DNA of 64,000 nucleotides from Enterobacter asburiae (GCF_024599655.1 NZ_CP102247.1:620001-684000), one strand, 5' to 3'. Positions 43,574-52,883 are shown, counted from the first letter of the stretch. Program-made: numbers and translations. Notes: generated by a model not told the origin, from the letters alone.

Positions 43574-44218
43574 ATGAGTCAGGTAATGATTACGGGTGCT
43601 ACCGGGTTAGTGGGCGATCATCTGCTGCGGCTGCTGATTCAGGATCGGCGCGTGAACTATATCGCCGCCCCGACGCGTCGACCGCTGGCAGATTTATCCG
43701 GCGTCTTTAATCCGCACGATCCTCAGCTGACGGACGCGCTGGCGCAGATCCAGGATCCTATTGATATTGCCTTTTGCTGTCTGGGCACCACGCGGCGGGA
43801 GGCGGGCAGCAAAGAGGCATTTATCCACGCCGACTATACGCTGGTGGTGGACACCGCACTCACGGCGAAAAAGCTGGGGGCCAAACATTTTCTGGTGGTC
43901 AGCGCGCTGGGTGCCAGTGCTGGATCGCCTTTCTTCTACAACAAGGTGAAGGGCAAGATGGAGGATGCGCTGATAGCGCAGAAATGGGAGCAGCTGACGA
44001 TTGTGCGCCCGTCGATGCTGATCGGCCACCGGGACGAACGCCGATTTAACGAGTCGATACTGGCCCCGCTGTTTCGCATTCTTCCCGGCAACTGGAAATC
44101 CATCGAGGCGCGGGACGTCGCCCGCGCGATGTTAAAAGAGGGGCTGGCCCCGTCGAAAGCGGGCGTAAACATTATCCCATCGGCAAAACTGCGTGAAATC
44201 GCGCAGGGCGAGGCGTAA
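43574..44218 (+). CDS. yraR: YraR, NAD(P)-binding SDR-like protein
   Basis: A 214-residue protein with the Rossmann motif TGATGLVGDHLLRLL at the N terminus, and FCCLGTTRREAGSKEAF and SALGASAGSPFFYNKVKGKME segments like the human HTATIP2/TIP30 group. Function unknown. I chose ATG 43574 after AGGGGAA; the frame upstream has no family match. Confidence 0.9.
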   Translation: MSQVMITGATGLVGDHLLRLLIQDRRVNYIAAPTRRPLADLSGVFNPHDPQLTDALAQIQDPIDIAFCCLGTTRREAGSKEAFIHADYTLVVDTALTAKKLGAKHFLVVSALGASAGSPFFYNKVKGKMEDALIAQKWEQLTIVRPSMLIGHRDERRFNESILAPLFRILPGNWKSIEARDVARAMLKEGLAPSKAGVNIIPSAKLREIAQGEA

Positions 44219-44258
44219 ACTCCCCCGGCTAATAACCTAATACTCTCCGGGGAATGCT

Positions 44259-45296
44259 ATGACTGGTCAGTCTTCATCTCAGGCGGCAACACCTGTTCAA
44301 TGGTGGAAGCCCGCACTCTTCTTTCTCGTGGTCATTATTGGCCTCTGGTACGTGAAATGGCAGCCATACTACGGCAAAGCCTTCACCGCCGCCGAAACGC
44401 ACAGCATCGGTAAATCTATTCTCGCGCAGGCTGATTCCAGCCCGCTGCAGGCGGCGTGGGATTACGCCATGGTCTACTTCCTTGCCGTCTGGAAGGCCGC
44501 CGTCTTAGGCGTGATCCTGGGGTCACTGATTCAGGTACTTATCCCCCGCAACTGGCTGGTGAAAACCCTCGGGCAGCCGCGCTTTCAGGGCACGCTGCTG
44601 GGAACGATTTTCTCCCTGCCGGGCATGATGTGCTCCTGCTGTGCCGCGCCCGTGGCCGCAGGGATGCGCCGTCAGCGCGTGTCGATGGGCGGCGCGCTGG
44701 CGTTCTGGATGGGTAACCCGCTGCTCAACCCGGCAACGCTGGTGTTTATGGGCTTTGTGCTGGGCTGGCATTTCGCGTTCATCCGCCTGGTCGCCGGGCT
44801 GCTGACCGTACTGGTGGTGGCGACGCTGGTGCAAAAACTGGTGAAGGATACTGCCGCAGAACCCGCAGCCGTTGAGCTGGACGTCAGCGAGCCGCAGGGT
44901 GGCTTCTTTGCGCGCTGGGGCAGGGCGCTATGGCAGCTTTTCTGGAGCACCATCCCGGTCTATATCCTGGCGGTACTGGTGCTGGGGGCGGCGCGCGTCT
45001 GGCTCTTCCCGCATGCGGATGGCGCTATCGACAACACGCTGATGTGGGTCATTGCGATGGCCGTTGCAGGCTGTCTATTTGTGATCCCAACAGCGGCGGA
45101 GATCCCAATTGTTCAGACCATGATGCTGGCGGGAATGGGCACCGCCCCGGCGCTGGCGCTGCTGATTACGCTGCCTGCGATCAGCCTGCCGTCGCTTATC
45201 ATGCTGCGTAAGTCATTCCCGGCGAAAGCGCTGTGGCTGACCGCGGGGCTGGTGGCGTTGAGCGGGATGATCGTGGGGAGTATTGCGTTGCTGTAA
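44259..45296 (+). CDS. yraQ: YraQ, UPF0718 family permease
   Basis: A 345-residue inner-membrane protein with about eight hydrophobic helices and two repeats of the ArsP/UPF0718 permease fold. A conserved cysteine pair is in LPGMMCSCCAAPVAAGMRR and the GNPLLNPATLVFMGFVLGW motif follows; the second repeat has FVIPTAAEIPIVQTMMLAG. Substrate unknown; related ArsP proteins export organoarsenicals. Confidence 0.9.
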   Translation: MTGQSSSQAATPVQWWKPALFFLVVIIGLWYVKWQPYYGKAFTAAETHSIGKSILAQADSSPLQAAWDYAMVYFLAVWKAAVLGVILGSLIQVLIPRNWLVKTLGQPRFQGTLLGTIFSLPGMMCSCCAAPVAAGMRRQRVSMGGALAFWMGNPLLNPATLVFMGFVLGWHFAFIRLVAGLLTVLVVATLVQKLVKDTAAEPAAVELDVSEPQGGFFARWGRALWQLFWSTIPVYILAVLVLGAARVWLFPHADGAIDNTLMWVIAMAVAGCLFVIPTAAEIPIVQTMMLAGMGTAPALALLITLPAISLPSLIMLRKSFPAKALWLTAGLVALSGMIVGSIALL

Positions 45297-45302
45297 AAAA
45301 AA

Positions 45303-45330
45303 GCCCGGTAGGCGCTAGCGCCTATCGGGC
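45303..45330 (-). terminator. REP-derived terminator of dolP
   Basis: The arms GCCCGGTAGGCGC (45303-45315) and GCGCCTATCGGGC (45318-45330) form a 13-bp stem. On the minus strand it is followed by eight T residues, so a REP-type palindrome serves as the Rho-independent terminator of the lpoA-yraN-diaA-dolP operon. Confidence 0.8.
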
Positions 45331-45347
45331 CTACAGTCAGGTGTGGC

Positions 45348-45923
45348 TTACTTAATGTACGTAAACGCGGTGGTGACGTGCTTCACGCCGCTCACCCGGC
45401 TGGCGATATCGGCCGCCGCTTTCCCTTCACGGTCGGTCACCAGACCCAGCAGGAACACTTCGCCGTTTTCAGTCGTCACTTTCACGTTGGAGGATTTCAC
45501 CTGGTCCGAGCCCAGCAGCTGGGAACGCACTTTGGTGGTGATCCAGGTATCGGAAGAGGCGTCACCCAGGCCAATTGGCTTGCCCTGACGCACTTCGTTA
45601 AACACCTCTGTGGTCCCTTCAACGCCCATCGCAATCTGTTTCGCACGAGAGGCGAGCTCCAGATTCGGCGCCTGGCCTGCCAGCAGCACTTTGCCCTGAT
45701 AAGCCGTCACGTTGATACGCGCTTCTTTCTTGATTTGTTCGTCTTTCGACAGCGCACTGTTGACGCGCAGCTCCAGCGTACCGTCATCCACCTGCGTCCC
45801 CACAGTGCGTGGATCGGTTGCCGCTTTGGTGCCTACCGCGGCGGTACCCACAACGGCCGCAGCGATACATCCCTGAAGCAGTAATGCAGACATAAGGACT
45901 GCGAGGGTCGATAAAGCCTTCAT
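45348..45923 (-). CDS. dolP: DolP (YraP), outer-membrane BON-domain lipoprotein
   Basis: DolP is an outer-membrane lipoprotein that binds anionic phospholipids at the division site and helps maintain the envelope barrier. The 191-residue precursor has a lipobox LLLQGC (Cys19) and two BON domains (about residues 45-112 and 122-191; repeats ELRVNSALSKDEQIKKEARI and TTKVRSQLLGSDQVKSSNVK). It follows diaA by 9 bases. Confidence 0.95.
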   Translation of the reverse strand: MKALSTLAVLMSALLLQGCIAAAVVGTAAVGTKAATDPRTVGTQVDDGTLELRVNSALSKDEQIKKEARINVTAYQGKVLLAGQAPNLELASRAKQIAMGVEGTTEVFNEVRQGKPIGLGDASSDTWITTKVRSQLLGSDQVKSSNVKVTTENGEVFLLGLVTDREGKAAADIASRVSGVKHVTTAFTYIK

Positions 45924-45932
45924 AAGAACTCC

Positions 45933-46523
45933 TTAATCATCCTGGTGAGGGAAAAGCGTGTTATCGATCAAATCACATAAGCAGTTCACCGTGAGCATAT
46001 GCATCTCCTGAATACGCGCGCTCCGGTGAGAAGGAATGCGGATTTCCACATCCTGCGGCCCAAGCAGACCCGCCAGCTCACCACCGTCATAGCCGGTTAA
46101 GGCCACGATTGTCATGTCGCGGGTGACGGCAGCTTCAACGGCTTTGACAATATCCCGGCTATTGCCGCGCGTGGAGATGGCCAGCAGCACATCTCCGGCG
46201 TGACCCAGGGCTCGCACCTGCTTTGCGTAAATTTCGTCATGCAGACGATCGTTAGCAATCGCCGTTAAGACCACATTATCGGTATTAAGTGCAATGGCGG
46301 GTAAACTCGGGCGTTCTGTTTCAAAGCGATTGATCATGCTGGCAGCAAAATGCTGTGCGTTGGCGGCTGACGTGCCGTTGCCACAACAGAGGATTTTGTT
46401 GCCATTAAGCAGGGATTGCACCAGCGTCATTGCGGCACGCGAGATAGCATCCGGAAGGGCTTCCGCCGCGGCAATCTGAGTCTGGATGCTTTCTGTGAAG
46501 CACACTTTAATTCTTTCGAGCAC
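45933..46523 (-). CDS. diaA: DiaA, DnaA initiator-associating protein
   Basis: DiaA is a tetrameric SIS-domain protein that binds DnaA and promotes timely initiation at oriC. The 196-residue protein has the SIS segments GNGTSAANAQHFAASM and AISTRGNSRDIVKAVEAA. It lies between yraN and dolP as in E. coli. Confidence 0.95.
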   Translation of the reverse strand: MLERIKVCFTESIQTQIAAAEALPDAISRAAMTLVQSLLNGNKILCCGNGTSAANAQHFAASMINRFETERPSLPAIALNTDNVVLTAIANDRLHDEIYAKQVRALGHAGDVLLAISTRGNSRDIVKAVEAAVTRDMTIVALTGYDGGELAGLLGPQDVEIRIPSHRSARIQEMHMLTVNCLCDLIDNTLFPHQDD

Positions 46524-46544
46524 GTTATCCCTTTTAAATCTTAA

Positions 46545-46940
46545 TTATGCGTCTTCGCCAAAAGCGTTTTTAAGCCATTCGATCTCATTTCCGGTGAAGG
46601 CTATCACATCGAACCGGCAATCCACAGTATCAAAGCTCCCATTATGGCGGGCAAGCCACAAGTGGGCAGTCTGTAATAATTTATGTTGTTTGGCGAGCGT
46701 CACGCTGGCGGCAGCACCGCCAAAACGGGAGGACTGTCGAAAGCGGACTTCTACAAACACAATGACCTGACCGTCTTTCATGATCAGGTCGATTTCGCCG
46801 CCGCGCCCTCGGACGTTAGCGGCGATAAAGCGCAGTCCTTTGCCTTCAAGCCAGCGACGCGCCTTTAACTCCCACGCATCGCCGGTCTCTTTACGGCTTA
46901 ACTGGCCGGGACGATTTGCCCCTGCTGGTATTTGAGCCAT
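46545..46940 (-). CDS. yraN: YraN, UPF0102 endonuclease-like protein
   Basis: A 131-residue member of the UPF0102 family with a restriction-endonuclease-like fold: GDAWELKARRWLEGKGL, then the acidic motif GGEIDLIMKDGQVIVFVEVRFR (E..D..EVR). Function unknown. ATG 46940 lies within the last 43 bases of lpoA in another frame, so translation is probably coupled. Confidence 0.9.
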   Translation of the reverse strand: MAQIPAGANRPGQLSRKETGDAWELKARRWLEGKGLRFIAANVRGRGGEIDLIMKDGQVIVFVEVRFRQSSRFGGAAASVTLAKQHKLLQTAHLWLARHNGSFDTVDCRFDVIAFTGNEIEWLKNAFGEDA

Positions 46941-49045
46941 GATAACTTCCTGTTGATCACGCAATCCTGAGTCGCGGTCAGATCGCCGGTGTTGCCGTTA
47001 AGCTCAAAGCCCGGCACCTGACGCATCTGGGTAAAGTGGTTCGCCAGCGCCCATGCATCGACACCCATCGCATACAGACGCGCCAGCGAATAATCGTTAC
47101 GTACGGTACTCAGCGCCTGCTGCATCAGCGCCGGGTTGCTGCCTGCCAGCATCGGGATTTCGCTGTACTGCAGACCGTCCATTTCCAGACGGAAATCCGG
47201 GCCTGCGGTACCCTGCGCGCTGCGCGAGCTGGCGTAGAGCGTTGCGCCGCTCTGGCTGCCGTTACGCATCGCGATCATCGGTTTGATAAAGGCAATCTCC
47301 TGCGGCGTGGCAACGATATAGGCCGCATCCACTTTACCGCCACCGCTAATCTGCGCGTCGGTAGGTGGGGCAGGGATCGTCAGGCCGCCAATCGTCACGC
47401 TCTGCTGCTGTGGCAGGCTCGCGGTGACAGGACTGCCGTTAAGCGCGATACCCGCTCCACCGTTTACGCCCGCGCGCAGTTCAGAGACGGAACCGAATTT
47501 CTGCTGCAGCACCACGCCGCCGCCGAGCTTCTGCCACTCATCGGCAAAGGCATTGGCCACGCGATCGCCCAGCGCGCTGCGTGGGATGAGCAGCAGCGGA
47601 GCCTGTTTGCCCTGCTCGTGAATATGGCGTGCTGCATCGCGGGCTTCATCTTCAGGGGAAAGCGCGAAGTAGCAAATATTGGCCCGGTTCTGAACCTGCT
47701 CGGGCTGGTTGAGCGCCAGCACGTTCAGCGTGGTATTGCTCTTCATCAGCTCTTCCACGTTGTTTTTCAGCAGCGGACCGACAACGATGCTTGCCCCGTC
47801 CTGTTGGACCTGCGCCAGAACCTGGTCAAGCGGCTGCGAGCTGGTGTCGTAGATTTTCAACTCAGCGCCCGGGTTGGCGCTGGTAGTTGCCACGGCCTGC
47901 GGCTGCGCGGCAGGTTGAGTCGCGGGTTGTGCAGTCTGCTGTTGAGGCTGTTCTGCTGTTGCGTCAGGTGCTGGTGCCGCTTGCGTCTCGGCCGGAGCCT
48001 GGGCAGCAGGTGCTGCTGAAGCCGGAGGCGTCGTCGGAGCCGTCACCGGGTTTTGCATCGTACCCTGCGCCGGCGCTTGCGTCGTGGTCAGGTCGCTGGT
48101 CTCTGCGGCGGACGGGCTGACAACGTCATTCACGTTAGCCGCCTGAGCCGCCTGCGCGGGAACCGCACTGCCGGTTACCGACGTCGTGCCGTTTTTCGCT
48201 GCTTCAAAACCCTGCTGAATAGTTCGGCCAAACACCGCCGCCTGGCCGTTGAGCGGCAGAAGCAGGGCGATTTTGCTGGTGGACGCTGGCTTAAAGTTCT
48301 GCACGTTCACCAGCTGGGTTGGCAGCATTTTCGCCCCGGGGTTTTGCGGGTAGCGCGTCTGCCAGTCCGTAATACCGGCCTTCAGCATCTTTGGATCGCT
48401 GCGGTTGTTCATCCACATCTGCTGCAGATCCAGCCAGCCCTGAAGAACGTTTTCATCCGCGTTGATGACCAGAGCCTGCGCCTGTTCCTGGGTCATCGAA
48501 GCCAGCGCTTGCCAGGTGGCATCAATATTTTTCTGCTTATCGGCACCGCCGAGCAGCGGCTCTTGCGCGATGAGGGCGCGGAGCAGCGTCAGGGAAGGGC
48601 GCCCCTGCTCTGCGGTAATGCCCGCCTGCCAGAAGCGAGCCTGCTGATTTTTATCCAGCGCGCTCACGTCAATGTCCCCGAGGATCTTCTTCGCGGCGGC
48701 GTAATCCTTCAGCGCGACCTTCAGCTCGGCAGAGAGCAGGCTCTGCTCACGACGCTGGGCGTCGTTAAGATCTTTCGGCAACTGGTTAAACAGTTCGGCA
48801 GCCTGCTGGGTTTTACCCTCTTTCAGCAGTGCACGAATGGCGAGTAATTGCCAGTTGGTCTTGGTATCATTTGAACTCTGCGACATTTGTTGCAGATAAA
48901 AGCCAGAATCAGCCTGAGCAGAACCCTGAAGATGGGCGGTGCTCTGGTCAGGTGCCTGGGTGCCACAGCCTGCAAAGATCAGGGCTGCCAGCAGAAGCGG
49001 CACGCTGCGCGTGGCTTTTTTTCGAAGAAACGTTAACGGTACCAT
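46898..49045 (-). CDS. lpoA: LpoA, outer-membrane activator of PBP1a
   Basis: LpoA is an outer-membrane lipoprotein that stimulates the PBP1a transpeptidase. The 715-residue precursor has a lipobox LIFAGC (Cys27), an N-terminal TPR-like domain (about 30-255), a low-complexity Pro/Ala/Gln-rich linker (about 300-385) and a C-terminal Leu/Ile/Val-binding-protein-like domain (KIALLLPLNGQAAVFGRTIQQGF .. VVGPLLKNNVEEL). The linker is longer than in E. coli (678 residues in total). I chose ATG 49045 (MVPLTFLRKK) rather than an upstream start 21 codons earlier. Confidence 0.95.
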   Translation of the reverse strand: MVPLTFLRKKATRSVPLLLAALIFAGCGTQAPDQSTAHLQGSAQADSGFYLQQMSQSSNDTKTNWQLLAIRALLKEGKTQQAAELFNQLPKDLNDAQRREQSLLSAELKVALKDYAAAKKILGDIDVSALDKNQQARFWQAGITAEQGRPSLTLLRALIAQEPLLGGADKQKNIDATWQALASMTQEQAQALVINADENVLQGWLDLQQMWMNNRSDPKMLKAGITDWQTRYPQNPGAKMLPTQLVNVQNFKPASTSKIALLLPLNGQAAVFGRTIQQGFEAAKNGTTSVTGSAVPAQAAQAANVNDVVSPSAAETSDLTTTQAPAQGTMQNPVTAPTTPPASAAPAAQAPAETQAAPAPDATAEQPQQQTAQPATQPAAQPQAVATTSANPGAELKIYDTSSQPLDQVLAQVQQDGASIVVGPLLKNNVEELMKSNTTLNVLALNQPEQVQNRANICYFALSPEDEARDAARHIHEQGKQAPLLLIPRSALGDRVANAFADEWQKLGGGVVLQQKFGSVSELRAGVNGGAGIALNGSPVTASLPQQQSVTIGGLTIPAPPTDAQISGGGKVDAAYIVATPQEIAFIKPMIAMRNGSQSGATLYASSRSAQGTAGPDFRLEMDGLQYSEIPMLAGSNPALMQQALSTVRNDYSLARLYAMGVDAWALANHFTQMRQVPGFELNGNTGDLTATQDCVINRKLSWLKYQQGQIVPAS

Positions 49046-49107
49046 ACTGTATCCAGTGATTTTTTTTACGCAATGCTCAATATTAAATCGGCAATACGGA
49101 CGAAACA

Positions 49108-49971
49108 ATGAAACAACACGAAACGGCAGATAATTCTCAAGGCCAGCTTTATATTGTACCTACTCCTATCGGGAATTTGTCTGATATTACCCAACGTGCG
49201 CTCACCGTACTGCAAGCTGTTGATTTAATTGCCGCTGAAGATACCCGCCACACCGGCCTGCTGCTGCAACACTTCGCGATTAACGCCCGTTTGTTTGCTC
49301 TGCACGATCACAATGAGCAACAAAAAGCCGAAACGCTGGTGGCGAAGCTGAAAGAGGGGCAGAACATTGCGCTGGTCTCCGACGCCGGTACGCCGCTGAT
49401 CAACGATCCTGGCTATCACCTGGTGCGTACCTGTCGTGAAGCCGGTATTCGCGTTGTGCCCCTGCCGGGGCCGTGCGCCGCCATTGCTGCGCTGAGCGCG
49501 GCGGGTCTGCCGTCTGACCGTTTCTGCTATGAAGGCTTCCTGCCAGCCAAATCCAAAGGCCGTCGCGACGTGCTAAAGGATCTGGAAGCGGAACCGCGCA
49601 CCCTGATTTTCTACGAATCCACGCACCGCCTGCTGGAGAGCCTGGAAGATATGGTGACCGTCTGGGGAGAGGCCCGCTACGTGGTGCTGGCGCGCGAGCT
49701 CACCAAAACCTGGGAAACGATCCACGGTGCGCCAGTGGGTGAACTGCTGGCGTGGGTGAAGGAAGACGAAAACCGCCGCAAGGGTGAAATGGTGCTGATT
49801 GTCGAAGGACATAAAGCGCAGGAAGACGCGCTGCCAGCCGACGCGCTGCGCACGCTGGCGCTGCTGCAGGCGGAACTGCCGCTGAAGAAAGCGGCGGCAT
49901 TAGCGGCGGAAATCCACGGCGTGAAGAAAAATGCGCTGTATAGGCATGCGCTGGAGCAGCAGGGGGAGTAA
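49108..49971 (+). CDS. rsmI: RsmI, 16S rRNA C1402 2'-O-methyltransferase
   Basis: RsmI methylates the ribose of C1402 in the decoding centre with SAM. The 287-residue protein has the tetrapyrrole-methylase fold: LYIVPTPIGNLSDIT at the N terminus, the SAM loop VSDAGTPLINDPGYHLV, and PLPGPCAAIAALSAAGLP. It is divergent from lpoA and followed 5 bases later by the Fic gene. Confidence 0.96.
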   Translation: MKQHETADNSQGQLYIVPTPIGNLSDITQRALTVLQAVDLIAAEDTRHTGLLLQHFAINARLFALHDHNEQQKAETLVAKLKEGQNIALVSDAGTPLINDPGYHLVRTCREAGIRVVPLPGPCAAIAALSAAGLPSDRFCYEGFLPAKSKGRRDVLKDLEAEPRTLIFYESTHRLLESLEDMVTVWGEARYVVLARELTKTWETIHGAPVGELLAWVKEDENRRKGEMVLIVEGHKAQEDALPADALRTLALLQAELPLKKAAALAAEIHGVKKNALYRHALEQQGE

Positions 49972-49976
49972 TCCAG

Positions 49977-50957
49977 ATGAGCCGCTATCAGCCTCCGTTC
50001 ACCATCACACCCTTTATCCTCAATCAGGTGGTTGAGATTGGTGAGCTATTGGGGCACTGGGCGGCACATTCAGGTAGAACTTCGCCACTTCTCCGTAAAG
50101 AGAACCGTATTCGAACCATTCAGGCCTCGCTGGCCATTGAACACAACTCGCTAACGACAGGACAGGTGACGGCAATCATGGATGGCAAACGCGTGCTTGC
50201 ACCTGAAAAAGATATTCAGGAAGTACGTAACGCTATCCTGGCATATGAAAAATTGCCCGAATGGAAGCCCTGGAAGCTCAATGACTTACTCAGTGCGCAC
50301 CGATTATTGATGATGGGGCTGGTTGATCATCCCGGAAAGCTCAGAAATGGGGACGTAGGGGTGTACCGTGGAAACCAGTTAGTCCACATGGCTCCGCCTG
50401 CCTCGCAGATGAACCGCCTTATCGACGATCTTCTTTCCTGGCTTAAGCAAACCGATCTTCACCCGCTGATTGCCAGCTCGGTATTTCATTACGAGTTTGA
50501 GTTTATTCATCCCTTTTCGGATGGAAATGGCCGCATGGGGCGGCTGTGGCAAACTCTGATCTTAAGCCAGTGGCGTGCAGAGCTTGCATGGCTGCCCGTT
50601 GAGACACTCATTCACTTCCAGCAAGCGCGCTATTACCAAATTTTAGGACAATGCGATCGGGCCAGTGATTGCACGGCATTCGTGGCGTTTATGCTGCAAA
50701 ATTTGGCCGAAGCTTTGCGGGAAAGCATCGATATGACATCCATTATGTCGGAAAAAGTGTCGGAAGAATTGTCGGAAAAGGAAAACACTATCCTTGAGCT
50801 TCTTACCGTTCAACCGCAAATGACTGCGGTGATGTTGGCCTCTGTATTGGGCGTGACTTCCCGCACCGCGGAACGCTATCTCCATTCTTTGCAAACAAAA
50901 GGTAAATTAAAACGCCTGGGGGCAAGGAAAGGGGGAAGCTGGCAGGTTATGGCTTAA
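49977..50957 (+). CDS. Fic/DOC-domain AMPylase-like protein with C-terminal winged helix
   Basis: A 326-residue Fic-family protein. The catalytic motif HPFSDGNGRMGR (His178 to Arg189) is complete, so AMP transfer from ATP to a target hydroxyl is likely. The inhibitory helix is N-terminal (class II type): SLAIEHNSLT with Glu55, where the usual (S/T)xxxE(G/N) has His in place of Gly/Asn. The C-terminal 60 residues (about 262-326: EKENTILELLTVQPQMTAVML..VTSRTAERYLHSL) look like a winged helix. It follows rsmI by 5 bases but is not part of the conserved core. Target and role unknown; no antitoxin gene is seen next to it. Confidence 0.85.
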   Translation: MSRYQPPFTITPFILNQVVEIGELLGHWAAHSGRTSPLLRKENRIRTIQASLAIEHNSLTTGQVTAIMDGKRVLAPEKDIQEVRNAILAYEKLPEWKPWKLNDLLSAHRLLMMGLVDHPGKLRNGDVGVYRGNQLVHMAPPASQMNRLIDDLLSWLKQTDLHPLIASSVFHYEFEFIHPFSDGNGRMGRLWQTLILSQWRAELAWLPVETLIHFQQARYYQILGQCDRASDCTAFVAFMLQNLAEALRESIDMTSIMSEKVSEELSEKENTILELLTVQPQMTAVMLASVLGVTSRTAERYLHSLQTKGKLKRLGARKGGSWQVMA

Positions 50958-50976
50958 CCTGCCAGCCGAACACTTT

Positions 50977-52866
50977 TTATTTTCCTGGCACCGCCTCAAA
51001 CACCAGTGTTTCCAGCGGCTGCAGCGTAATCACCACCGCGTTTTTGTACGCCTCCGGTACGGTTGAATTACTGCCGTACACCGCTTTCAGACTAAATTGC
51101 GCCGCGTTTCCCGTTGGGATTTCGAAATCTTTCGCCAAATCCAGGAAGTAGCTTTGCGGCTTATCCGACGGGTTACGCAAGCCGAGAATCGCTTTGTCCT
51201 TGCTCCAGGATGCCCAGCCGTAAACCTGCAGCGCGGTTGGATCGCCACCAATCCAGTGCGTATCCACCAGCACGCTGGCATTTTCCCGCGACCACTTCGC
51301 CGCCTGCGCAAGGGTATCCCACTTCGCCTTGTTCAGCATTGAAGGAGTGATATACAGCTCCTGCAGCTGCGTGCCGGTCGCGAAGTAGCTCCAGACCTGA
51401 TCGGCAAAATCGCTGTCCGTTTGGACTTTCTCCAGCCCGTAATAGGCATTTTCCGCGCTGACGATCCCGTGGTACATCAGGGAGTTCAGCGGGAACAGCG
51501 GGCCTTTGCGCACAATGGAGCGGTACGTTTCCGCATCGCGGTAGGTCATCCACTGCTGCACCGGCGTGCCGGGGCCGTACAGGTTGATGTCATCGCCCTG
51601 GCGCCAGATCGAGTCGGCGTAGAACAGCCAGGACGGGCTGGCGTTGGTACCTGTTGTCAGGTTGATAAACAGATTCGGGTTGGCGCTGCGCATGTTATGC
51701 AGCAGGGCGATAGAGGCGTCAAAATCCGAGGCATACGGGCTACCCTGGATATGCGCGTTGGCATTACCCATCCCGTCCAGCTTGAATGAGGTAATGCGTT
51801 CGTTTTTGATAAGCTTAACGATCTGCTCATTGAAGTTCTTAAAGTAGTTCGGCCCTGACAGCGCAAGCTTCCCGTCGACGGTTTCGAACCCATACTCTTT
51901 TGCATGCGAGACGCGAACGTCGCGCGGCTTGTTGTAGCCTCCCCACGGTGAGAGCCACAGTCCGACCGAGCTGTGCAGGCTGTCGGCTTTTTCCCGAACC
52001 TTGCCAAAACCGTTGCTGAATGCCGGGCCAAACAGCCAGCGCCCGGTAAGGTCGTCCCAGCCGTCGTCCAGCAGGAAGGCGTCCAGCGCCACGCCGCGTC
52101 CGGTAATAAACTCCTTATTCCACTCGTCCATCCGCCCCAGCACATCCTGCTCGGTGTACGGATTGAAAAAGCCGATATCCATCCAGCTGTTGTAGTGCAG
52201 ATAAGGCTTGTACGGTCGCGGACGCACCGCATCAATAAACTGGTTCACGCTGCGGCGCAGCTGGCTGATTTCCGGGAAGGTGCCGAACCAGGTGGTAAAG
52301 CTGACCGGCGACTCTGGCTGGATCGGCGTTTTCAGCTCTACGTTGAGATTGGTGGTCGCTTCATAGGCGTAAGTGTTAACGATGGGCTTGTCTGGCAAAA
52401 TAAAGAACGAATCAGCAACGATCGGCGAGCTGTTAATCGCCCCGTCCACATAGGGTGCCTGAGACTGCTTTTTCGTCGGGAAGAAGGTAATTTTCGCCAC
52501 GTCTCGCGGCTGGCCGACTGCGGCAACGGTGTAGTCGATGCTGGCGTATTTTCCCTTCACCAGGTTCAGCTTCACCGTTACGTTAAAGTGCGGATGGGTA
52601 AAGTCGACGACAATTGCGTTGTCCTGCTTTTCGACGTGCTTAATGGTGAAATCCGCGGTGTGGATTTTTGTCTCATCCGGTAGCGTCAGAAAGAACAGCT
52701 CCTGCGGCGTGAGCGGATGGTTAGCCTTATTGTCCTTAACCACTACCGTTGAGTTTGCGTCATCAAACGACAGAGCAATATTGTCGTTATCCAGCGCGTA
52801 GTTGGCGGCCAGAGCGCCGTGAGAAACAAACAGGGCCAGCATCGAGAGTGTGAGCACTTTTTTCAT
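50977..52866 (-). CDS. Secreted GH36-like (clan GH-D) glycoside hydrolase
   Basis: A 629-residue protein with a Sec signal peptide (MKKVLTLSMLALFVSHGALA). Motifs fit the alpha-galactosidase-type TIM barrel: YNSWMD (226), FLLDDGWDD (264), GLWLSPWGGY (302), FKLDG (361, likely nucleophile Asp364) and WRQGDD (421, likely acid/base). An N-terminal beta domain (about 25-200) and a C-terminal beta domain are expected for the family. Probably periplasmic. The substrate is not known; alpha-galactoside or alpha-N-acetylgalactosaminide are inferred from the fold and from the aga genes upstream. It is the last gene of the minus-strand run, 17 bases after the MalY-like gene. I cannot place the exact CAZy family. 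Confidence 0.7.
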   Translation of the reverse strand: MKKVLTLSMLALFVSHGALAANYALDNDNIALSFDDANSTVVVKDNKANHPLTPQELFFLTLPDETKIHTADFTIKHVEKQDNAIVVDFTHPHFNVTVKLNLVKGKYASIDYTVAAVGQPRDVAKITFFPTKKQSQAPYVDGAINSSPIVADSFFILPDKPIVNTYAYEATTNLNVELKTPIQPESPVSFTTWFGTFPEISQLRRSVNQFIDAVRPRPYKPYLHYNSWMDIGFFNPYTEQDVLGRMDEWNKEFITGRGVALDAFLLDDGWDDLTGRWLFGPAFSNGFGKVREKADSLHSSVGLWLSPWGGYNKPRDVRVSHAKEYGFETVDGKLALSGPNYFKNFNEQIVKLIKNERITSFKLDGMGNANAHIQGSPYASDFDASIALLHNMRSANPNLFINLTTGTNASPSWLFYADSIWRQGDDINLYGPGTPVQQWMTYRDAETYRSIVRKGPLFPLNSLMYHGIVSAENAYYGLEKVQTDSDFADQVWSYFATGTQLQELYITPSMLNKAKWDTLAQAAKWSRENASVLVDTHWIGGDPTALQVYGWASWSKDKAILGLRNPSDKPQSYFLDLAKDFEIPTGNAAQFSLKAVYGSNSTVPEAYKNAVVITLQPLETLVFEAVPGK

Positions 52867-52883
52867 CAGGGTAAGATTCCTTA

